From contig JAQYWR010000016.1 in NCBI GenBank assembly GCA_029379225.1, forward strand, positions 62,001 through 126,000: a DNA stretch of 64,000 nt. The letters are read 5' to 3'. The number at the start of each line of letters is the position of its first letter. Position 1 is the first letter of the stretch. The DNA comes from Nostoc sp. S4. GTDB lineage: Bacteria; Cyanobacteriota; Cyanobacteriia; Cyanobacteriales; Nostocaceae. This document shows positions 9,489 to 17,574 of the stretch, piece by piece. The notes under the pieces were generated by a model. That model ran no database searches, was not told the DNA's origin, and saw only the letters and a list, made by a program, of their open reading frames with translations. Made by a program: the position numbers and the translations under genes.

Positions 9489-9677
9489 TCAACTTTCAGA
9501 TTCGGTATCAATCTCGATATCTAGAGTGTCTTCATCAACTCGAACATACAAAATATTTGGATTACAGCAAACTTGACAATCTTCTACATAAGACTGTTGT
9601 CCCCCAGCACTCAAATCAATAAAAGTTAAGTTTGGTTCGCCGCAATAGGCGCAGTAATACTCAGCTGTGGTTTGCAT
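9489..9677 (-). CDS. CPXCG motif-containing cysteine-rich protein
   Basis: A 62-residue protein with two CXXC knuckles: CAYC near residue 9 and CQVC near residue 35. Between them are GEPNLTFIDLSAGGQQSY and after them NPNILYVRVDED. This matches the CPXCG family of small zinc-ribbon proteins, although the first knuckle reads YCAYCGE rather than CPYCGE. Probably a small zinc-binding protein; function unknown. I chose ATG at 9677; a TTG immediately before it is also in frame. It lies between the radical SAM gene and the SRPBCC gene. Confidence 0.87.
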   Translation of the reverse strand: MQTTAEYYCAYCGEPNLTFIDLSAGGQQSYVEDCQVCCNPNILYVRVDEDTLDIEIDTESES

Positions 9678-9756
9678 CAAGTTTTAAAATGTGAATTTTT
9701 GGGTATTGGAGAGCTAATACTTTGGGCGGGCAACGCTCGACTTGAAGCAACTGGCG

Positions 9757-11463
9757 TCATTGGGCATTAGGTATGGGGTAGTGGGATGAAATTCTCTCCT
9801 CATCTCCCCATCTCCCCATCTCCCTCATCTCCCCACTCCCCTTTTGGGATGAGTCGAAATAACTTTTAGCAGCAGCCAAATGCTTTAGTAGTGTAGACTG
9901 TGGCAGAGGCCCTTGCAAGTGGCTCCAAGGTAATATTTGCTCTGCTGACCAATCGGCGTGAACGTAGAAATTTAAGTCGGGGATTTGTCCTTTGAGTTGT
10001 TTGAAAGCACGTTTGTAGCTACCCAAGGAGTCACCAAAGTTACGAGTTAGTTGGAGAAGTTGGGAGAGCCTGCGATCGCCCCTGGATAACAAAGCCTGAA
10101 TTATTGACCAATTATAGCTTTCTGGGCGAAATTCTATCCCTTTTGGTTTTAGTTGTTTTTGCAAAAATTGCAACCGTTTTTCGGCTTGAGGATTTACTCC
10201 CAACCACTGAAAGGGTGTATGAGCTTTGGGTACAAATGTGCTACATCCAAATGTTAGCCGCAATCCCGGTGCAGCTTTTTTGATAGTATGCATCATTGCT
10301 ACGGTTTGCTCTAAATCTTCTGTTGATTCGCCGGGAATTCCTGCCATTCCGTAAAGTTTTAAACCTGTGAGTCCACCAGCTTTGGCATTGATAGCTGCTT
10401 GGATAATTTCATCGTTATGCAGCTTTTTGTTGACAATTTGCCGGATTTTTTCGGAACCACTTTCTACGGCAATAGTAAGCGATCGCGTGTCTCGTTGCGC
10501 CAAAGTTTTTGCTAATTGGACTGTTACTGTATTGGTGCGTACCGAAGCAATACTCAGACGAACATCATCATACTTTGGGTGACTAATATAATCTAATAAC
10601 GCTTCAAATTCTGGATGTTGAGTTACTGAAGCCCCTAATAATCCTAAGCGATTTGTAACTTGTAAACCTCTTTCGATAGCTGGAATCAATGAATTTTCCA
10701 GACTCGCTGTTCTAAAAGGTAATGTGAGATAACTTGCCAAACAAAAACGACACATTTCTGGGCAACTTCTCACCATTTCCACCATGTAAATATTTTCCCA
10801 AGCTGCTTTTTCGGTGACTACAGTGGATGCTGATAGAGTATTTCCTCGGTAAGTTTGCTTTTGCACCACTGCGGGAATTTCAGGGGAAATTGGTTGAATA
10901 GACTTTATTGCACCATCTCTTGTGTGATATTCCACCTCATATAAACTGGGAACATAAATACCTGGTACTTGTGCCAATCTTTGTAGTTGAGTTTGTCTAG
11001 AACTATTTCTTACTTCTTTGTAAGCTTCAATTAAATTTCCGAGTAAATTTTCGCCATCTCCCAGCAAAATCACATCAAAAAAATCTGCAAAAGGTTCAGG
11101 ATTAGCAGTGAGAACTGGCCCGCCACCAAAAATTATCGGATGAGAATCATTACGAGAAGCTGCCCAAATAGGAATTTCTAAAGACTCTAGCAAATTTAAA
11201 ATATTTACATAATCCAATTCCCAGGAAATAGAAAATCCGACAATTTCCGACTTTCTGGGGAGTTGTTCGTGAGTATCAGTAAATAGGCGACTCACCTGCA
11301 CATCATCACGCATTGCCAAAGTTGCCCAAATTACCTGATAGCCAAGGCTAGTAATACCGACGCTGTACTCATTGGGAAAGGCGAAAATTAGGGGAATAGC
11401 GTTGGTGTCTGGGGTAGTTGGTGTAAATAAAAGGCGTTCTGAGTCAAATAGAGATGATGTCAC
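9757..11463 (-). CDS. B12-binding-type radical SAM protein with repeat-derived C-terminal tail
   Basis: A radical SAM enzyme with an N-terminal B12-binding-like domain (EYSVGITSLGYQ, IIFGGGP, GDGENLLGNLI) and a SAM core. The core has CPEMCRFC (CX3CX2C), the TIAVESGSEKIR strand, and GLKLYGMAGIPGESTEDL. It is close to the subgroup that modifies an unknown target and is common in cyanobacteria. No ATG lies near the N-terminus. The frame stays open to a TTG at 11562, but family similarity begins at SSLFDSERLLFTP, so I prefer GTG at 11463. The last 25 or so residues (GEMREMGRWGDEERI) are encoded by a CATCTCCCC-type repeat, so the tail is not ancestral. Substrate unknown. Confidence 0.85.
   Translation of the reverse strand: MTSSLFDSERLLFTPTTPDTNAIPLIFAFPNEYSVGITSLGYQVIWATLAMRDDVQVSRLFTDTHEQLPRKSEIVGFSISWELDYVNILNLLESLEIPIWAASRNDSHPIIFGGGPVLTANPEPFADFFDVILLGDGENLLGNLIEAYKEVRNSSRQTQLQRLAQVPGIYVPSLYEVEYHTRDGAIKSIQPISPEIPAVVQKQTYRGNTLSASTVVTEKAAWENIYMVEMVRSCPEMCRFCLASYLTLPFRTASLENSLIPAIERGLQVTNRLGLLGASVTQHPEFEALLDYISHPKYDDVRLSIASVRTNTVTVQLAKTLAQRDTRSLTIAVESGSEKIRQIVNKKLHNDEIIQAAINAKAGGLTGLKLYGMAGIPGESTEDLEQTVAMMHTIKKAAPGLRLTFGCSTFVPKAHTPFQWLGVNPQAEKRLQFLQKQLKPKGIEFRPESYNWSIIQALLSRGDRRLSQLLQLTRNFGDSLGSYKRAFKQLKGQIPDLNFYVHADWSAEQILPWSHLQGPLPQSTLLKHLAAAKSYFDSSQKGSGEMREMGRWGDEERISSHYPIPNAQ
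9799..9844. repeat. CATCTCCCC tandem-like repeat inside the radical SAM 3' end
   Basis: Four to five imperfect 8-9-mers (CATCTCCCC, ATCTCCCC, ATCTCCCT, CATCTCCCC) in a row. The same kind of sequence occurs in intergenic DNA elsewhere in the window (about 31065-31085, and near 60626-60660). Here it lies inside the coding frame just before the stop. Confidence 0.8.
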
Positions 11464-11609
11464 AGGCTTTTTTATAAGTATTTGAGTAGATGTAATTTCT
11501 AAATCCGATGTACACGAGACAAAAACCAACTCTGTAAGTTTTATTTTAGTCCGAGCAGGCAAACGAGAGTTTGTGTTGCTGGAAGTTATTTCTAGTTACT
11601 AAGACTGCT

Positions 11610-11864
11610 TTATCTATATTTAATTTTAAGCCATAGAATTATCAAGTTAAAAAATAATGTGATGCCGTTAGCAAGAATAATAGGTAATGCTTGAAGATAA
11701 ATTCCGTAAATTAACCAGAAAAAAACACCCGTGATAAATGTAATTAACATCACAAAAGAAATATCTTTTGCTGATTTTGTTTTCCAGGTTTTAAACATCT
11801 GTGGTAGAAAGGCGATCGTGGTTAATGTGGCAGCCGCTAATCCTATAATCATTACAAAATCCAT
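11610..11864 (-). CDS. SemiSWEET-type sugar transporter
   Basis: An 84-residue protein of three membrane helices forming one triple-helix bundle of the MtN3/saliva (PQ-loop) superfamily. The PQ motif is in IAFLPQMFKTWKTKSAKDIS, and the third helix follows LIYGIYLQALPIILANG. Family members act as homodimers and move sugars down their gradient. It starts at ATG 11864. Its upstream neighbour on the same strand is the HAD hydrolase about 300 bp away; there is no sign of an operon. Substrate unknown. Confidence 0.92.
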   Translation of the reverse strand: MDFVMIIGLAAATLTTIAFLPQMFKTWKTKSAKDISFVMLITFITGVFFWLIYGIYLQALPIILANGITLFFNLIILWLKIKYR

Positions 11865-11986
11865 TTATGCAAACCTATAAAATAAACTCTTTATTCATTA
11901 AAAATTTTAATAACTAATTTTCCTCATCTTGGATGAATGTTTTCGATTTTACATTTTTCTGTAAGCTATCAAGCAAAGAAAACGAA

Positions 11987-12013
11987 AAGGGAAAAAGTTA
12001 AACACTTTTCCCC
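11987..12013 (-). terminator. possible terminator after the HAD hydrolase
   Basis: AAGGGAAAAAGT at 11987-11998 faces ACTTTTCCCC at 12004-12013, giving a stem with one bulge. Read on the minus strand it is followed by a T-rich stretch (TTCGTTTTCTTT). It lies about 145 bp beyond the HAD hydrolase stop and before the SemiSWEET start. Confidence 0.38.
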
Positions 12014-12159
12014 TCTTCTGTAAGCTGTTTTCGGGTTGAATAGAGTTTGGTCTTGTTTATAAGTCAGGAAGACCCTTAAACGAGTATTCATATTTTAGTT
12101 ACCTTAATAGATTTATTCTTCTTATTTACTTATCTTTACATAGTTTAGTTTTTTCCTGC

Positions 12160-12894
12160 CTATCTACTTAAAATTTGAATTTCATCAAGTTGATTAATTA
12201 CCACATCTGCACCTTTAACATTATCCGGCTGACCTACCCACGTGATTCCAATACAACCTGCGGCTTTAGCATCACGTGCCATTTGCATATCACCAACTGA
12301 ATCTCCTACCATCAATGTAGTGCCTGGTTCGACTCCCAAGGCTTGACAAGCTTGTAAAAATAGTATGGGGTCTGGTTTACTGGGCCCCTCATCCACTCCC
12401 ATTTGCAGCTGGATATAATCACTTAATTGATGATGGGCTGCAAACTGCTGTACTTCATCAGTTGTCGCTGCTGAGAGGATACCGAGTTTTATACCAGCTT
12501 CGTGTAAATATTTCAACACTTCCAAACTACCTACAAACACTGGTGAAGGAGTTTGTCCAATGTATTTTTCCGCTTCATGCAAACTTTGACGAGCGATTTT
12601 TAAGCATTCAAACCATCCCCTTCCATTTTCGGCAATATATGCCGCAGCAGCAACTTCTGTTTCGCGGCGACTCGCCACCGATATTAAACCCGCAGGGTCT
12701 AAATTATTACCATTAACGCCAAATGCCATCAATAGCGGTTCCCCAATACCGGGAATTTGAGCATCTATTAACCTTGCTGCCCTTTGTGCTAGCGATCGCA
12801 AATATGTTTCTGAATCTTCTAAAGTACCGTTTTTATCAAACAAAATTGCTTGAATATTATCAAATGTGATGTTTCTACATTTAATAGTTGCCAA
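12160..12894 (-). CDS. HAD superfamily (subfamily IA) hydrolase with DxN motif
   Basis: A 244-residue phosphoglycolate-phosphatase-like HAD protein. Motif I is ILFDKNGTLEDS; motif II is in LGILSAATTD; motif III Lys is in GPSKPDPILF; motif IV is MVGDSVGDMQMA. The canonical DxDxT is DxNxT here (the codon is AAC), so the second Asp, the usual general acid/base, is Asn. The cap domain sits between motifs I and II. No ATG precedes motif I; the TTG at 12894, with AGGG about 11 nt upstream, is the best start. Substrate unknown; weak or altered phosphatase activity is an inference. Confidence 0.85.
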   Translation of the reverse strand: MATIKCRNITFDNIQAILFDKNGTLEDSETYLRSLAQRAARLIDAQIPGIGEPLLMAFGVNGNNLDPAGLISVASRRETEVAAAAYIAENGRGWFECLKIARQSLHEAEKYIGQTPSPVFVGSLEVLKYLHEAGIKLGILSAATTDEVQQFAAHHQLSDYIQLQMGVDEGPSKPDPILFLQACQALGVEPGTTLMVGDSVGDMQMARDAKAAGCIGITWVGQPDNVKGADVVINQLDEIQILSR

Positions 12895-13049
12895 AATATT
12901 TTACCCTATTGATTGAATTATTTGTCCTCTCTTACAAAGTTCTGTTCGCGCTTCGCGATGCCTTTGGCATCGCCAAAAGCCAGTGTTCAGACTTTGCGCT
13001 TTGTCATTTGTCATTTATCCTTTAACTAATGACCAATGAGAAAATATAT

Positions 13050-13074
13050 AAAAAAAGAGGGTTTTCCCTCTTTA
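13050..13074 (-). terminator. Rho-independent terminator of rpsA
   Basis: A perfect stem AAAGAGGG/CCCTCTTT with a four-base loop at 13054-13073. On the minus strand it is followed by TTTTTTATAT. It lies about 50 bp beyond the rpsA stop and is the clearest intrinsic terminator in the window. Confidence 0.87.
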
Positions 13075-13122
13075 GAAAATACTTTGATACTCTTAATTAA
13101 AGACAGTAAAACTATAAATGTA

Positions 13123-14220
13123 TTACTCTTCAATAGCTGCGGGAATTTCTTCTTCGGTTTCTGTCGCTGATGGAATTTCGTCTTCAATTTCCGTAGCTGG
13201 TGGAGTTGTGTCTTCAATTTCCGTAGCTGGTGGAATTTCTTCTTCAATCTCCGTAGCTGGTGGAATTTCTTCGTCTGAGACAACTTCCATAACTCCAGCA
13301 GATGTACCTGTATTACCTTGCTGCTTAGCTAACAGCTGTTCCCGATACTTAGCAGCCATTTCTTCTGCTTTATCGTAGACCAAATCTCGGTTTTTAATCA
13401 TATCACCGGGTTCTGGTTCTAACTGCTTGGTAGATAAAGAAATTCGCCCTCTTTCAGCATCCAAATCAATGATCATAACTTTCACTTCATCATTGACATT
13501 GAACACGCTATGAGGTGTATCAATATGTTCGTGAGAAATCTCAGAAATGTGTAGTAGACCGCTGACACCGCCAATATCAATGAAAGCACCGTAGGGTTTG
13601 ATGCCGCGAACTGTACCAATCACTACTTCCCCAACTTCTAGGCGGTTCATCTTGCGTTCAACTAACGCCCGACGGTGGGATAGAACTAAGCGGTTGCGTT
13701 CTTCATCTACCTCTAAGAACTTTAGCGGTAACTCTTCGCCTACCAATTCTTCTTTCGGTTTGCGGGTGCTGATGTGGGAACCAGGTATAAAACCGCGTAA
13801 TCCCTCAATTCGTACCAAGGCTCCACCACGATTGGTTGCAAATACGCCAGAACGTACTGTAGCATCTTCTGCTTGCAGTTGACGCACGCGTTCCCAAGCC
13901 CGCATGTACTCTATACGGCGGATGGAAAGAGTTAATTGACCATCTTCATTTTCATCGGTGAGGATGAAAAATTCCCGCGTTTCGTTTGACTGTAAGACCT
14001 CTTCCGGGGCATCAACCCGGTTGATAGACATTTCTTGTATGGGTATATATGCTGCTGTTTTAGCACCAATGTCAATCAGAGCGCCGCGCGGCTCTATACT
14101 GAAAACGGTTCCTGGTACAATATCACCAGGGCTAAAATGATAGTCGTATTTATCAAGTAGAGCAGCGAAATCTTCGTGAGTGAATCCAATTTCTGTAGCG
14201 GTTAAATTCTGATTGACCAT
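13123..14220 (-). CDS. rpsA: 30S ribosomal protein S1 with repeat-built acidic tail
   Basis: Cyanobacterial-type S1, which binds mRNA on the 30S subunit. It has three S1 (OB-fold) repeats at about residues 30-100, 115-183 and 195-265, e.g. PGDIVPGTVFSIEPRGALID and VGEVVIGTVRGIKPYGAFID. It starts at ATG 14220. After the conserved end (AAKYREQLLAKQQGNTG) a tail of about 50 residues follows, made of four to five copies of a ten-residue acidic unit of the EIPPATEIE type, encoded by a 30-bp tandem repeat. The order psbB, psbT, rpsA on one strand is what I recall from Nostoc genomes. A perfect terminator follows. Identity is confident; the tail's role is unknown. Confidence 0.96.
   Translation of the reverse strand: MVNQNLTATEIGFTHEDFAALLDKYDYHFSPGDIVPGTVFSIEPRGALIDIGAKTAAYIPIQEMSINRVDAPEEVLQSNETREFFILTDENEDGQLTLSIRRIEYMRAWERVRQLQAEDATVRSGVFATNRGGALVRIEGLRGFIPGSHISTRKPKEELVGEELPLKFLEVDEERNRLVLSHRRALVERKMNRLEVGEVVIGTVRGIKPYGAFIDIGGVSGLLHISEISHEHIDTPHSVFNVNDEVKVMIIDLDAERGRISLSTKQLEPEPGDMIKNRDLVYDKAEEMAAKYREQLLAKQQGNTGTSAGVMEVVSDEEIPPATEIEEEIPPATEIEDTTPPATEIEDEIPSATETEEEIPAAIEE
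13141..13273. repeat. 30-bp tandem repeat encoding the S1 acidic tail
   Basis: Four full 30-bp units (13141-13170, 13171-13200, 13201-13230, 13231-13260) and a partial fifth. Each is like TGGAATTTCTTCTTCAAT followed by CTCCGTAGCTGG. Units differ by a few bases and the period keeps the rpsA frame, so copy number can change without a frameshift. Confidence 0.93.
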
Positions 14221-14467
14221 GCTGATTTAGTTCCCGGTTTTAGTCTCCGTAAAGTTTGTGCAATAAGTGCGATGTATATGCAACTGTTTTTAAGCAGTCC
14301 GCACTTAACATCCTTTTTCATCCTAGCGCAGAAAAGCTAGTAATAACACATATCAACTCCCAAGATTGGAAATTATATCACAAGATTAAAAGGATTGTGT
14401 ATTGGAAGATGACTGTTGACTGTTAACAAATGACCAATGACTAATGACAAAGGACAAACACAATAAT

Positions 14468-14499
14468 ATCCGTTACTACCATATTCAGTAGTAACGGAT
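14468..14499 (-). terminator. long perfect hairpin after psbT
   Basis: A perfect 12-bp inverted repeat, ATCCGTTACTAC with GTAGTAACGGAT, and an 8-base loop, starting 40 bp beyond the psbT stop. On the minus strand it runs into ATTATTGTG, which is only moderately T-rich. It could end the psbB-psbT transcript or protect its 3' end. The stretch up to rpsA (14221-14467) shows an AATGACC-type repeat and no gene. Confidence 0.6.
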
Positions 14500-14538
14500 A
14501 CTAAGATTGAATGCGCTTAAATTTGTGGTTATAGCGAC

Positions 14539-14643
14539 TTACTTATCTTTTTTCTCAAAGCGAGGGGGTTCGCGAAATGCGATCGCAAAGAACAGAACAC
14601 CTATACACAGGGTAAAAATCAAGATGTATGCAACGCTTTCCAT
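14539..14643 (-). CDS. psbT: photosystem II reaction center protein T (PsbT)
   Basis: A 34-residue single-span membrane subunit of photosystem II, located at the monomer interface near CP47 and D1. The protein begins MESVAYILIFTLCIGVLF and ends FREPPRFEKKDK, a clear PsbT: one N-terminal helix and a charged stromal tail. The start at 14643 has AGGAAC about 8 nt upstream. It follows psbB on the same strand after about 130 bp, the usual cyanobacterial order, with rpsA next. The gap to psbB holds short GGGGACTA/AGGATT-like repeats. Very secure despite its length. Confidence 0.96.
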   Translation of the reverse strand: MESVAYILIFTLCIGVLFFAIAFREPPRFEKKDK

Positions 14644-14775
14644 TTTATGAGTTCCTGCCTATCCAGCTAGTAATCAGGGGATTAAGGATTGGGTATTGGG
14701 GACTAAGTATTAGGAATTGAGTATTGAAATCTTCTTAAATACTTCTTTCCTAGTCCCCAGTCCCCTCCCAGTACC

Positions 14776-16305
14776 TTAGAGGGCTTCGTTCCGGCGGGTT
14801 GACTTGTCACCCACTTTCTGGAATAGACCCCATTCAACTTGCTCTTCTAGATCTGCATCAACACCAGCAAATACGTCTCTGTAGATTGTACGAGCGCCAT
14901 GCCAGAGATGACCAAAGAAGAACAACAGAGCAAACACAGCGTGTCCAAAGGTAAACCAACCTCTAGGACTGGTGCGGAATACGCCATCAGAGTTCAAGGT
15001 TTCCCGGTCAAAGTCAAAGATTTCACCACCTTGAGCCTTACGAGCATATTTCTTCACATCTGCTGGGTCTGTAAAGGTCTGACCATTGAGGTCACCACCA
15101 TAGAAACTAGCAGTGACACCAGATTGCTCGAAGCTATACTTAGATTCTGCCCGACGGAAGGGAATGTCAGCACGGACAATTCCATCAGCGTCGGTCAAGA
15201 CCACTGGGAAGGTTTCAAAGAAGTTGGGGAGACGACGCACTGTCAGTTCCCGTCCTTCGGAATCTTTGAATACAGCATGACCTTGCCAAGACTGAGCAAT
15301 GCCATCACCCTTGTCCATCGGCCCGGTACGGAATAAACCGCCTTTGGCGGGACTATTGCCCACATAATCATAGAAAGCTAGCTTTTCTGGAATCTGCGAC
15401 CAAGCTTGCTCAAGGGTTGCACCTTGACCAACACTATTTTGGACGCGGCGCTGAATTTCTTGACGGAAGTAGCCTTGATCCCATTGATAGCGGGTAGGGC
15501 CAAACAGTTCAATGGGGGTGGTAGCATTACCATACCACATAGTACCAGCTACTACGAAAGCAGCGAAGAATACTGCTGCGATACTGCTAGAAAGTACTGT
15601 TTCAATGTTCCCCATCCGTAGAGCTTTGTAGAGCCTTTCAGGGGGTCGGACTGTCAGGTGGAATAAGCCTGCAATAATACCAACAACACCAGCGGCAATA
15701 TGGTGAGCCACAACGCCACCAGGGTTATATGGGTTAAAACCATCTGGGCCCCATTCTGGCGCTACTGGCTGGATGCTGCCAGTTATACCATAAGCGTCAG
15801 AAACCCACATCCCCGGGCCAAATAGTCCGGTGAGGTGGAAAGCACCAAAGCCAAAACAAAGTAGACCAGATAAGAACAGGTGAATGCCAAACATCTTTGG
15901 CAAGTCTAAAGCGGGTTCACCTGAGCGAGGATCTCTAAAGAGTTCCAAATCCCAGTAAACCCAGTGCCAAACGGCAGCTAAGAATAACAGACCGGAAAGA
16001 ACGATGTGAGCCGCAGCAACGCCTTCAAATGACCAGAAGCCAGGATCGCCTCCTGAAGCACCGGTAACACTCCAACCACCCCAAGATTGAGTAACGCCTA
16101 AACGTGCTAGGAAGGGCAGCACGAACATTCCTTGACGCCACATCGGATTGAGAACTGGATCGCTAGGGTCAAAAATAGCCAGTTCGTATAGTGCCATCGA
16201 ACCAGCCCAGCCTGCTACTAAGGCTGTGTGCATTAGGTGTACAGAAATCAGCCGCCCTGGATCGTTCAGAACGACTGTGTGTACTCGGTACCAGGGTAGT
16301 CCCAT
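14776..16305 (-). CDS. psbB: photosystem II CP47 chlorophyll-binding core antenna (PsbB)
   Basis: A 509-residue core antenna protein with six membrane helices and a large lumenal loop, binding chlorophyll a and passing excitation to the D1/D2 reaction centre. It begins [19 protein letters not shown]. Chlorophyll-ligating His residues lie in [25 protein letters not shown] and VVAHHIAAG, and in the late helix segment [14 protein letters not shown]. Length matches the family. A strong Shine-Dalgarno, GAGGAGG, is about 11 nt before the ATG. The C-terminus STRRNEAL is short and polar, as usual. Identity is beyond doubt. Confidence 0.99.
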   Translation of the reverse strand: MGLPWYRVHTVVLNDPGRLISVHLMHTALVAGWAGSMALYELAIFDPSDPVLNPMWRQGMFVLPFLARLGVTQSWGGWSVTGASGGDPGFWSFEGVAAAHIVLSGLLFLAAVWHWVYWDLELFRDPRSGEPALDLPKMFGIHLFLSGLLCFGFGAFHLTGLFGPGMWVSDAYGITGSIQPVAPEWGPDGFNPYNPGGVVAHHIAAGVVGIIAGLFHLTVRPPERLYKALRMGNIETVLSSSIAAVFFAAFVVAGTMWYGNATTPIELFGPTRYQWDQGYFRQEIQRRVQNSVGQGATLEQAWSQIPEKLAFYDYVGNSPAKGGLFRTGPMDKGDGIAQSWQGHAVFKDSEGRELTVRRLPNFFETFPVVLTDADGIVRADIPFRRAESKYSFEQSGVTASFYGGDLNGQTFTDPADVKKYARKAQGGEIFDFDRETLNSDGVFRTSPRGWFTFGHAVFALLFFFGHLWHGARTIYRDVFAGVDADLEEQVEWGLFQKVGDKSTRRNEAL

Positions 16306-16791
16306 CGACTACGCTCCTCCTCGATGAGTTAGTTTACAAAGCAATTATCTTACTGAGGTTCTGAGAAACGAAAACGCCACTCAGAAAACTCGCTTTTGTT
16401 TTTGTTATTGCCAGAGCCAGACTTTGACCACAACTTAGTCTTATTAAGTCAGACAGCGTGGTGGTTTGGCAATGCTTACTTGCTCCCTTGAGATTTACCC
16501 CGTAGGGTAGCCATCGCCAAGCAAAAATGAGAATATTTTAAAAAGTGTAACTATTGATGGAACTGTTTGCAAGCGTGTAAATTATTGCGATCGCGTAGCA
16601 TGTGCAAGTTTTTTCGCTACCAATCCTGTCGGGGATTAAATTTGCTTATCTTTTCTTTACGAGGAGAGTCAGGAAGAGACGCGGAGAGTGGGAGACGCTC
16701 TGACGCGGGGATGGGAAGAGTTTTCGTGATAAATTTCCCATGTTATCTTTCCCCGTGTTCCTGTGTCCCCGTGTCCCCGCATATTCTTCCC
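16306..16791. other. psbB upstream region with structured leader candidate
   Basis: No gene seen. About 100 bp upstream of psbB, ATTGCCA at 16407-16413 pairs with TGGCAAT at 16467-16473 around a region with further self-complementarity, so a structured 5' leader is possible. At about 16660-16790 there are GC-rich dispersed repeats (GACGCGGAGAGTGGGAGACGC; GTGTCCCCGTGTCCCCGC). The psbB promoter should lie here, but I cannot place it. Confidence 0.4.
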
Positions 16792-17118
16792 CTACTGAAC
16801 TACCAACTGGATGTTTTGTAGTTGACACTTCGCCTGGGCGATACCCAGGCGTTCGATGACTTGTTCGGCACTCATCAAACGCTTGAGTACTACTTGACCG
16901 ATGTTCTGACTGGCGGTTACTGGGGTTGTTGGCTTGACTTCGACGGTTAAAATGGCTTCTTCAACTCGATACAGCCATAGCAATTCGTTTTGTTCTACTA
17001 AACAAATATTCATTCGTTGAATATCTGGTTGGCGTCGCCATGCGGTTATTTGCCAGAGTCCGTCAGATGCCCAGACTCTAGCAACTGTCCATCCCTCAGA
17101 TAGAAAGAAATATTTCAC
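16792..17118 (-). CDS. conserved hypothetical protein, 108 aa
   Basis: I do not recognise a named family. It is a compact soluble protein starting VKYFFLSEGWTVARVWASDG (GTG start at 17118). It is rich in Trp and hydrophobic strands in the first half (WQITAWRRQPDI, ELLWLYRVEEAILTVEV). A helical C-terminus follows, with VVLKRLMSAEQVIERL and a closing CQLQNIQLVVQ. Amino-acid composition and codon use look like a real gene, and it lies upstream of psbB on the same strand with 486 bp between. No signal peptide or metal motif. Its opposite-strand overlaps are short and unconvincing. Confidence 0.68.
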   Translation of the reverse strand: MKYFFLSEGWTVARVWASDGLWQITAWRRQPDIQRMNICLVEQNELLWLYRVEEAILTVEVKPTTPVTASQNIGQVVLKRLMSAEQVIERLGIAQAKCQLQNIQLVVQ

Positions 17119-17407
17119 GCTCTTAGTCTCGCTATTAGACTTTCAATCTACTGTTCACGATATCGCGATCGCTTTTTTGCTGATGTATAAAACTAGATTT
17201 TTCCGAAAAACCATGCAGCCGTTTCTATGAGAAACCGCTCCACAGCTATGTTTACCCAAGTAACAATAGGATAAGTTTTAATGTACGCTACTTGGGCTAC
17301 TGTCAGAGCTTAACAAAGCTATTCCCTAGTAACTATGAATTTATGACAAATTTAGTTAATGTTTTAAATCTTAATTAAATAAAAATTTTCCTGATTTCTG
17401 GAAATAT

Positions 17408-17461
17408 CATTAGTCATTAGTCATTGGTCATTCACAAAGGACAAATGACTAATGACCAATT
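17408..17461. repeat. heptamer repeat with inverted copy (ATTAGTC / AATGACT)
   Basis: ATTAGTC-type heptamers followed, after a short spacer, by AATGACTAATGACCAAT, which is complementary to them, so the unit can fold into a hairpin. The same heptamers recur at about 14430, 31087, 37800-37870 and 60590. The surrounding 17119-17574 interval has no gene that I can support. Confidence 0.8.
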
Positions 17462-17574
17462 TGTACGTGTATACTTAGCTGTAAGCATTAACAAAATTAT
17501 TTGTAAAAATTAAGGCACAATAGTCACAAATGTAGTAAGATGTCTGACCGCTGATATCTAAAAATTTTATTACT

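Noticed and set aside
14899..15336. Long plus-strand frame inside psbB
   Set aside because: Antisense shadow of a strongly conserved coding sequence.
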